DNA from: Desulfobacterales bacterium
Lineage (GTDB): Bacteria; Desulfobacterota; Desulfobacteria; Desulfobacterales; Desulfobacteraceae
NCBI GenBank assembly: GCA_022361315.1
Contig: JAKSBB010000489.1
Coordinates: 1-13,809 of the forward strand
DNA length: 13,809 nt
Reading direction: 5' to 3'
In this document: positions 1 to 5,677 of the stretch, one piece after another
Layout of the letters: each line of letters opens with the position of its first letter
How positions within the stretch are numbered: position 1 is the stretch's first letter
Translations under genes and position numbers: made by a program
The notes under the pieces: model-generated
The model's input: only the letters and a program-made list of their open reading frames with translations
Databases searched by the model: none
Told to the model about the DNA's origin: nothing

Positions 1-413
1 CAGAGCCCTTGGAAACCACGGAAGGCACCTTTGAGGTGACCTGTGTATCCATGGGCAATCCCCATGCCGTCATCTTTGTGGATGACCTGTCTCTTGTAAA
101 CGTAAGGAAAACCGGCCGGGCCGTGGAGACCCACGACCGCTTTCCCGAAAAGACCAATGTGGAGTTTATCCAGGTGGTATCGGATACCGAACTGGACATG
201 AAGGTCTGGGAACGGGGGGCCGGCATCACCCTTGCCTGCGGTACAGGTGCCTGTGCCAGCCTGGTGGCGGCCAGTCTTACGGGGCGTTCCTCAGACCGTG
301 CCGTGGTTCATCTGGACGGGGGGGATCTCACCATCCGCTGGGACAGGGAAACCAATCATATTTTTAAAACCGGACCGGCCACCCTGGCCTTTGCAGGAAA
401 CGTCTCCGTGTGA
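1..413 (+). CDS. dapF: Diaminopimelate epimerase, C-terminal part (5' end outside window)
   Basis: DapF interconverts LL- and meso-diaminopimelate in the cytoplasm, the step before lysine and peptidoglycan precursor synthesis. The reading frame is open from the first bases of the window and ends in TGA at 411-413, so only about 136 C-terminal codons are present, roughly half of the usual ~270-residue protein. Diagnostic motifs are the MGNPH segment and the ERGAG...ACGTGACA segment; the latter carries the second of the two catalytic cysteines of this cofactor-independent racemase family. The first catalytic cysteine would lie upstream. A TTG at 9-11 could be mistaken for a start, but the frame continues upstream of it (Glu-Pro), so it is internal. 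No U-rich terminator is seen after the stop; a short tandem repeat follows at once. The next gene reads the same way but is 142 bases away and functionally unrelated. Confidence 0.93.
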   Translation, partial: EPLETTEGTFEVTCVSMGNPHAVIFVDDLSLVNVRKTGRAVETHDRFPEKTNVEFIQVVSDTELDMKVWERGAGITLACGTGACASLVAASLTGRSSDRAVVHLDGGDLTIRWDRETNHIFKTGPATLAFAGNVSV

Positions 414-417
414 CCCG

Positions 418-455
418 CTGACTGACCCGGTAATCTGACTGGCCGGCCCGGTAAT
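418..455. repeat. Imperfect two-copy tandem repeat after dapF
   Basis: Two adjacent copies share CTGACTG at the left and CCCGGTAAT at the right. Copy one is 418-434 (17 bases, one A between the halves). Copy two is 435-455 (21 bases, GCCGG between the halves). It starts five bases after the dapF stop. It looks like a local duplication with a small insertion. No function is evident, and it does not resemble an intrinsic terminator. Confidence 0.6.
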
Positions 456-472
456 TCGAACAGAGAAATAAC

Positions 473-500
473 TTGAAATTATAGGTCCACAGGGTATGAT
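473..500 (+). promoter_or_regulatory. Sigma-70-like promoter for the binding-protein/hybrid-kinase operon
   Basis: TTGAAA at 473-478 (-35) and TATGAT at 495-500 (-10) are separated by 16 bases. Each hexamer is one mismatch from consensus. Transcription would begin near 507, giving a leader of about 50 bases before the ATG at 556. This is a pattern match only; the spacing and position make it the best promoter candidate in the 142-base gap. Confidence 0.5.
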
Positions 501-555
501 ATACGGACTGGGGTCATCCTTTCCGTATTGAAAATCAAGACGACCGGACCATACA

Positions 556-1632
556 ATGATTGCATTGACGAAAACAGCAAAGACGATGTTGCGTTGCCTG
601 TTGATCCTCGCAGGAGGCATGGTGCTTTATGGTATCGTCCCGATGACGGCGACGGCCGGAACTGCCCGTGTATTTATTCTCCATTCTTACGAAGCCGGTC
701 ATGTCTGTGGTCAGCCCCAGGCGGACGGGGTGCTGACCGCGCTTGACACCGAAGGGTTTACACCGGGGAAGACCCTGACCGTGGCCCATTGGTTCATGGA
801 TACGAAACGCACACATGTCACCCCGGAAGCGGTGGCTGCCCGGGCGAAAACTGCCCTGGACCGTATCCGCGAGTTCAAGCCGGATCTGCTTGTGACCATT
901 GATGATACCGCATTCAAACATGTGGGCCTGAAACTGGTTGACACGGATGTGGCCGTGGTGTTTTCCGGTATGAACAACCAACCGGAAAATTATCATCGCC
1001 TGATTCCGGTTTTTGAAAGCCGCACACACCCCCGGCACAATGTGACCGGGGTCTACGAACTGCTTCACATCAACGACGCCATCAGGGTACACGGCAAGAT
1101 TTTTAACAGGACATCCAAAACCCAGGTGATTGTGGACCGGGAGTCACCCACGGGAAAGGCCATCCGGCGGCAGGCCGAGCTGGAACTTGAAGGATTACCT
1201 GAAGCCCTCTGGGACATTGCTGTGGTGGGGTCTGTGGCGGAGTACCGGGCGGCCCTTGAGGCGGCGAACCGGGACGATGCTGTGGGTGCCATCTACCCCG
1301 TGGCACTGGTTCTGAAAGACCAGGCCGGTGAGATCTGGGATGCCGCCAGAATCTTTAAACTGACCCTGGAGGTGTCCCGGAAACCCGAACTGGCCCTCAA
1401 CTATGCATTCTGTAAAATGGGGCTTTTCGGCGGGGCTGCCGTGGATTTCCGCGCCATGGGGGTTCAGGCCGGGATGAAGGCTGCCGCCATCCTCAAAGGG
1501 GCCGACCCGGGAACCATTCCTCTGGAGGACGCCCGGGACTATGCACTGGCATTCAACCTGAAACGGGCCAGACAACTGAATATCAACATCCCCGAAGAGA
1601 TCCTCGCCGCTTCGGACGATATCTTCTTTTAG
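556..1632 (+). CDS. Periplasmic ABC-type substrate-binding protein, probably a sensory partner of the downstream kinase
   Basis: This 358-residue protein has a positively charged N-terminus, a hydrophobic stretch (about residues 12-30) and an Ala-rich likely cleavage site near TATAGT (31-36), so it should be exported. The start of the mature part (RVFILHSYEAG) and the C-terminal pattern (GVQAGMKAAAILKG, then NLKRARQLNINIPEEIL) are typical of the ABC_sub_bind family (PF04392-like). These have the two-lobed binding-protein fold and often unknown ligands. The Shine-Dalgarno site is weak for both the ATG at 556 and an alternative ATG at 589; 556 gives the more complete signal peptide. No permease or ATPase gene is adjacent. 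Only 8 bases separate its stop from the hybrid kinase, so the two are probably translationally coupled. I infer it presents a small ligand to the kinase sensor domain rather than serving import. The ligand cannot be predicted. Confidence 0.82.
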   Translation: MIALTKTAKTMLRCLLILAGGMVLYGIVPMTATAGTARVFILHSYEAGHVCGQPQADGVLTALDTEGFTPGKTLTVAHWFMDTKRTHVTPEAVAARAKTALDRIREFKPDLLVTIDDTAFKHVGLKLVDTDVAVVFSGMNNQPENYHRLIPVFESRTHPRHNVTGVYELLHINDAIRVHGKIFNRTSKTQVIVDRESPTGKAIRRQAELELEGLPEALWDIAVVGSVAEYRAALEAANRDDAVGAIYPVALVLKDQAGEIWDAARIFKLTLEVSRKPELALNYAFCKMGLFGGAAVDFRAMGVQAGMKAAAILKGADPGTIPLEDARDYALAFNLKRARQLNINIPEEILAASDDIFF

Positions 1633-1640
1633 GCCGACAG

Positions 1641-3821
1641 ATGTCCAATCGACAAAAATCATTTTCCAGTTTCCTGACAAAGCGATTTCTGATTTTTGTG
1701 GGAGCACCTTTATTGATGGTGGTGTGCACCTTTTATCTGGTCCTGATTCACCGGATCGAAGCAGATCACCTGAATCGCTTCCAGGCTGCGGCAGCGGAGT
1801 GCAGCCATCAGCTTGACCGGCGGGTGAATCAACTGCAGACAAACCTGCGGCGGTTAAGTGAAAACAACGCCGTGACAATTAATCTGATGCTGGGTATGAC
1901 AAGAAAGGTGGAAGATGTTCTGACACAGGAATTCCCCCCTTTTAACGGTGCGGTATATTTTGTACTCACCGGTGACGAGGGACAGGGTGACGGGGAACTC
2001 ATCTTTCCCCCCGGCATGGAAGAACCGGGAAAACGTGCGCTGGCAGAAGCCGCATTGGGGAGAACCCCACAGGTGTTTCAACCCATGCAGGAAGCGCCCC
2101 GCGGTCCCCTGACTGTTTTTTCTCTGCCCGTTACAAGAAAAGACGGAACGATAGTGGGAACCGCCGTCGTGGTTTATGATCTGGCCGCAGATGAAAGCCT
2201 GTGGAAACTGCTTGTCCCCAATCCCGGTGAGCGTCTGCTGGCCATAACAGGCAAACGGATGATCAATCTTAAGGATAATCGGGTTGTACCTCTTCCGGGG
2301 GGCGCGGCGCCTGAACGCTTAGACCACAGTGATGAAGGGCTTCAGCTCGCGGATATCTGGCTGGTTCGACTCCGGGATTTTGATCATCTTTACTTCGCGG
2401 CCTCTCCCCAACCCCTGTATGATGAGAAAAGCTTCTGGTTCCTGGTGCTCAGCGGTATCGGACTCATGATATTCACCCTGCTGTGCGGCGTGGCTGTCTA
2501 CGTGGCCCGGTCCGTAGGCCGGCCGGTGGCAGATATCGCCGCACAGGCCGACCTCATCGCCGGCAATCCGGCCAACCGGGAGCTGTCTGAATCCAACATC
2601 CCCTATGTGGAGCTTAAGCAATTGGTGGCGGCCTTCAACCGGTTGCTGACCACCTTGGCGGAGAGCGAACAGAAACTGGCCCGGGCAAAAAAAATGGAAG
2701 CCGTGGGTCTGCTTGCCGGCGGGGTGGCCCACGATCTGAACAATATTCTTTCCGGTCTGGTGGGGTATCCGGAAATCCTGATGATGAACGACGACCTGCC
2801 GCCGGATGTCCTTGAAATCGTAGAACTGATTCAAAGTTCCGGGAACCGGGCCGCCTTTATCGTCAATGACCTCCTGACCATTGCCCGGGGGGTGGCCAGC
2901 CATCATGAAATTCTGAATTTGAACTGGGTGGTGGAGAGTTATTTTGTCTCTCCTGAAGCGGACCTGCTCCGGCAGTCCCATGGGAGCGTTACCCTGGATA
3001 CGGAACTGGATCCCGAATTGCTGAATATCAAGGCCTCCATGGTGCACCTGGGCAAGGTCGTGGCAAATCTGATTCTCAATGCGGCTGAGGCCATGGGTGC
3101 GCATGGGGACAGGGTGGTAATCAAAACCGAGAACCGTTACATCGGGGAACCCTTTGAGGGATACGAAACCATTGCCCCCGGTGAATATGTGGTGCTCACC
3201 ATCACGGACAATGGTCCGGGGATTCCCCCCGAGCACAGGGACCAGATCTTTGAGCCCTTTTATACCAAAAAGAAGATGGGCAAAAGCGGCACGGGACTGG
3301 GGCTGACCATTGTGTGGAATACGGTGCATGACACCGGCGGCTTTGTGGATATGGATACCGGGGACTGGGGATGCCGGTTCGACCTCTATTTTCCCGCCAC
3401 CCGTGAGGATCTTGTGGAGCAGAGCGAAAAGCCGGAAATGGAAGCCTACAAAGGGCAGGGGGAAACTGTCCTTATTGTGGACGACGAACCGGACCAGCAG
3501 CGGGTCGCCGCTGCCATGCTGGATGTGCTGGGATATAAGAGTGCTAGTGTCTCAAACGGAGAAGAAGCCGTGGCATTCCTGAGAAAATATTCAGCGGACC
3601 TTGTGCTCATCGATATGATCATGGGGGGCGGTATGAACGGCAGGGAAACCTATGAGGCCCTGATTCGTCTGCGGCCCGGGCAAAAGGCCGTTATCGCCTC
3701 CGGATTTGCTGAAACCGTTGATGTGCAGGCCGCACAGGCTTTAGGGGCAGGGCAGTATGTCAAAAAACCCTATACCATAGAAAAAATCGGTACAGCCATC
3801 CGGGCGGAACTGGACCGCTAA
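1641..3821 (+). CDS. Membrane-bound hybrid sensor histidine kinase with C-terminal receiver domain
   Basis: The 726 residues read in order as follows. There is a first membrane helix (about 15-37), a periplasmic sensor region of ~225 residues (38-263), a second helix (264-289) and a HAMP-like linker (290-345). A dimerisation/phosphoacceptor domain follows with His364 in GGVAHDLNNIL. The ATPase domain has Asn480, the DNGPGIP box (Asp523) and a GTGLGL box at 550-555. A receiver domain (607-726) has Asp614/Asp615, phosphoacceptor Asp658, Ser687 and Lys709, all the residues it needs. The HDxNN H-box is typical of hybrid kinases that end in a receiver. No separate output regulator lies beside it, so its downstream partner is unknown. 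It follows the substrate-binding protein gene by 8 bases, which suggests the pair senses one ligand. Its TAA stop overlaps the stop of the convergent hydrolase gene. Confidence 0.93.
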   Translation: MSNRQKSFSSFLTKRFLIFVGAPLLMVVCTFYLVLIHRIEADHLNRFQAAAAECSHQLDRRVNQLQTNLRRLSENNAVTINLMLGMTRKVEDVLTQEFPPFNGAVYFVLTGDEGQGDGELIFPPGMEEPGKRALAEAALGRTPQVFQPMQEAPRGPLTVFSLPVTRKDGTIVGTAVVVYDLAADESLWKLLVPNPGERLLAITGKRMINLKDNRVVPLPGGAAPERLDHSDEGLQLADIWLVRLRDFDHLYFAASPQPLYDEKSFWFLVLSGIGLMIFTLLCGVAVYVARSVGRPVADIAAQADLIAGNPANRELSESNIPYVELKQLVAAFNRLLTTLAESEQKLARAKKMEAVGLLAGGVAHDLNNILSGLVGYPEILMMNDDLPPDVLEIVELIQSSGNRAAFIVNDLLTIARGVASHHEILNLNWVVESYFVSPEADLLRQSHGSVTLDTELDPELLNIKASMVHLGKVVANLILNAAEAMGAHGDRVVIKTENRYIGEPFEGYETIAPGEYVVLTITDNGPGIPPEHRDQIFEPFYTKKKMGKSGTGLGLTIVWNTVHDTGGFVDMDTGDWGCRFDLYFPATREDLVEQSEKPEMEAYKGQGETVLIVDDEPDQQRVAAAMLDVLGYKSASVSNGEEAVAFLRKYSADLVLIDMIMGGGMNGRETYEALIRLRPGQKAVIASGFAETVDVQAAQALGAGQYVKKPYTIEKIGTAIRAELDR

Positions 3822-4384
3822 CTTTTCGAACGCAGTATTTCAGGTAGGACTTCCTCAATGTAGACACTGTAAAGATCCGGATTAAAATTGGCGGAATATT
3901 CATTCATGAATCCGTGAAGACCGGATGACCGTTCACAGCTGAGGTTCGGCCTGGCCGCCAACTGGCCCTGCAGGTCTTCCACATCAAAGTGGGGTTCTGA
4001 GATGGGGAATATCAGGTGTGTGGCAAACCCGGGGTAAATATTCGCGAAGTTTCTGATCTGGGATCCATACAGTCCCACGGCCTTTTTTATCCGATCCGTT
4101 TTTATCAGTCCCGATAGATACCAGAGAGCGGACGCCCCTGCACTGAAGCCCAGAAGATAAACCGGGCCCGATGTTTCTTCTATTTTTTTCCGTACCAGGT
4201 CTGCGTAAGCCGGGATTGTCAGACAGTTTCGAAAATGGGTGTATGCCGTTTTTTCATCCCTGAAAAAGAGGCCGTCTCCATATGGATCAATGATATTTGT
4301 GTTTCGGATATCGGTGAGTTTTTGTTGAAGACGCTCCAGGGCCGGTGTTTTGCCGAAAATATCGGGAATAATGATGAGTGTCAT
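3818..4384 (-). CDS. Small alpha/beta-hydrolase-fold protein
   Basis: The 188-residue cytoplasmic protein has no signal peptide. The N-terminal strand MTLIIIPDIFG, the nucleophile elbow GFSAG (Ser81) and a late His157 in GLHGFMN match the Ser-His part of an alpha/beta-hydrolase triad. The acid is less certain; Glu130 in the PISEPHFD segment is the best candidate by position. The size and fold resemble dienelactone-hydrolase-like small hydrolases. The substrate is unknown, and esterase, thioesterase or lactonase activity are all possible. It is the last gene of the minus-strand operon, 45 bases after the DsrK/HdrD-like gene. A 12-bp hairpin sits in that gap and ends 7 bases before the ATG, so its expression may be lower than, or controlled separately from, the genes upstream. 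Its stop TAG (3818-3820) interlocks with the TAA (3819-3821) of the convergent hybrid kinase. Confidence 0.75.
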   Translation of the reverse strand: MTLIIIPDIFGKTPALERLQQKLTDIRNTNIIDPYGDGLFFRDEKTAYTHFRNCLTIPAYADLVRKKIEETSGPVYLLGFSAGASALWYLSGLIKTDRIKKAVGLYGSQIRNFANIYPGFATHLIFPISEPHFDVEDLQGQLAARPNLSCERSSGLHGFMNEYSANFNPDLYSVYIEEVLPEILRSKS

Positions 4385-4391
4385 GGGAAGA

Positions 4392-4422
4392 TGTCCGGGG
4401 CCGATGATACCGGCCCCGGACA
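4392..4422 (-). terminator. Strong hairpin between the iron-sulfur gene and the hydrolase gene (attenuator or translational block)
   Basis: A perfect 12-bp inverted repeat (TGTCCGGGGCCG at 4392-4403, partner at 4411-4422) encloses a 7-base loop. It lies just after the stop of the DsrK/HdrD-like gene (4430) and just before the hydrolase ATG (4384). No U tract follows on either strand, so it is not a canonical intrinsic terminator. On the minus-strand mRNA the 3' arm covers the only GGA-like ribosome-binding sequence. RNA stability, partial termination or translational control are all possible. Confidence 0.55.
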
Positions 4423-4429
4423 GGCTCGC

Positions 4430-5644
4430 TTATTTATTCAGGATAAGGCATTCAGACGCCAGTGAGGCCACTGTGTCCACCTTCATGCCCAGTTCAAAAT
4501 GGGTGGAGATTTCACCGAGCTGCCGGTGGCAGGACAGGCAGGCCGTGGCGATGTGTTCCAAGCCGGTGGCCTTCATCTGGTCTGCCTTGGGTTTACCCGT
4601 GATCATCCGTTTCCCCTTAGAATTGGAATCCTGGAGAATGCCGCCCCCGCCGCCGCAGCAGACGCCGTCTTCACGGCTGGGGGTGAGTTCCACCACCCCG
4701 TCGCAGCAGAGGCTGAGCAGCTCCCTGGGGGCCTCATAACCGCCGGATTTCCGGGCAATATTGCAGGGATCGTGGTATGCGATTTTGTAGGGATGCACGG
4801 AAGGATCAAATTTCAGTACGCCTTTTTTCGCGTATTCAACCACCAGTTCGGGGATGCTCATGACGGTGAATTTCGGTTCCCTGCCGATGACCTGGGGCAA
4901 GATGTGCTTGAGCACGTGATAGCCGTGGCCGCATTCGCTGAGGACAAGGGTTTCGATGTTCAGGGCTTCTGCGGGTTCCACCACCATCAGGGCCATGCGT
5001 TCGGCGATGTCATCCTTGCCCACAAAATATCCCCAATTGGTGACATCCGTAGGGCTGGAGGACATGGTCCAGGTTTCACCGGTGGCATAAAACAGTTTGG
5101 CCATGGCAGTCAGGTGGAGGAGGTTGATGCCCAGTTCCCTGGGGTTGGGCAGATACAGATACTTTGAGTCTTTGCGGTCGTAGGGGATTTCGGCGTCATC
5201 ATCTTCCACCTCGTCCACAAATTCTTCGGAAACCCATTCAACGGTTTCCACAAAGTCTTCCTTGGTCAACCCGTTCACATCCCCCAGTTCCAGCCTGTTT
5301 TTTATGCCTTTCTTTATGTCCACGGGGATTTGATCATCGGCATCGGCAAGGCTCCTGGCCTTGCGCACCACCACATCCATGGTGATGCCCATGGGGCAGA
5401 CTTCAGTGCAGCGGTTGCAGATCAGGCAGTCCCAGAGCATCTCGCTTTTGATAAGCTGTTCATCAAGGCCCAGGGCGGCCATACGGACCATCTGCCGGGG
5501 CATGGGTCCCCCCTGGCCGTCGAACCAGGTGCACCTGGAGTTGCAGGCTCCGCAGGTCAGGCATTCCGCGATATTGTCGCCCTTTCCCAGTTTGTTCAGG
5601 AACCGGGCCAGTTCAGAATCTTTATTCATATGTAAGGTTGTCAT
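4430..5644 (-). CDS. DsrK/TmcB/HdrD-like iron-sulfur oxidoreductase subunit (soluble)
   Basis: The 404-residue protein carries two classical [4Fe-4S] motifs near its N-terminus: Cys28/31/34/38 and Cys73/76/79/83 (CxxCxxCxxxCP type). Its C-terminal half has the cysteine-rich (CCG-type) arrangement: ECGH at Cys238, HDPCN at Cys294, CCGGGGG at Cys329-330 and CLSC at Cys369/372. The first half of the usual double CCG motif is reduced to the ECGH cysteine, as in DsrK and TmcB. Such subunits hold a special catalytic cluster that reduces disulfides or exchanges electrons with a partner. No membrane segment is present and no DsrM/TmcC-like membrane gene is adjacent. The ATG at 5644 has a GAGGA site upstream; an internal ATG five codons later does not. 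It lies 33 bases downstream of the HdrA-like gene, so the two probably form one electron-transfer complex. Confidence 0.85.
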   Translation of the reverse strand: MTTLHMNKDSELARFLNKLGKGDNIAECLTCGACNSRCTWFDGQGGPMPRQMVRMAALGLDEQLIKSEMLWDCLICNRCTEVCPMGITMDVVVRKARSLADADDQIPVDIKKGIKNRLELGDVNGLTKEDFVETVEWVSEEFVDEVEDDDAEIPYDRKDSKYLYLPNPRELGINLLHLTAMAKLFYATGETWTMSSSPTDVTNWGYFVGKDDIAERMALMVVEPAEALNIETLVLSECGHGYHVLKHILPQVIGREPKFTVMSIPELVVEYAKKGVLKFDPSVHPYKIAYHDPCNIARKSGGYEAPRELLSLCCDGVVELTPSREDGVCCGGGGGILQDSNSKGKRMITGKPKADQMKATGLEHIATACLSCHRQLGEISTHFELGMKVDTVASLASECLILNK

Positions 5645-5677
5645 CTTATCCTCATCTTTCCGGTATGATCTTTCCGG

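Noticed and set aside
1195..1878. Minus-strand ORF spanning the junction of the binding-protein and kinase genes
   Set aside because: It crosses two well-supported genes on the other strand and has no recognisable domain.
2319..3329. Long minus-strand ORF (336 codons) opposite the hybrid kinase
   Set aside because: It lies entirely opposite the kinase and ATPase domains, which have complete family motifs. Its product is His/Gln/Gly-rich with no recognisable domain, typical of a shadow frame in GC-rich DNA.
4499..5167. Plus-strand ORF (222 codons) opposite the DsrK/HdrD-like gene
   Set aside because: It is antisense to conserved CCG-motif sequence, with Gly/Phe/His-rich shadow composition.
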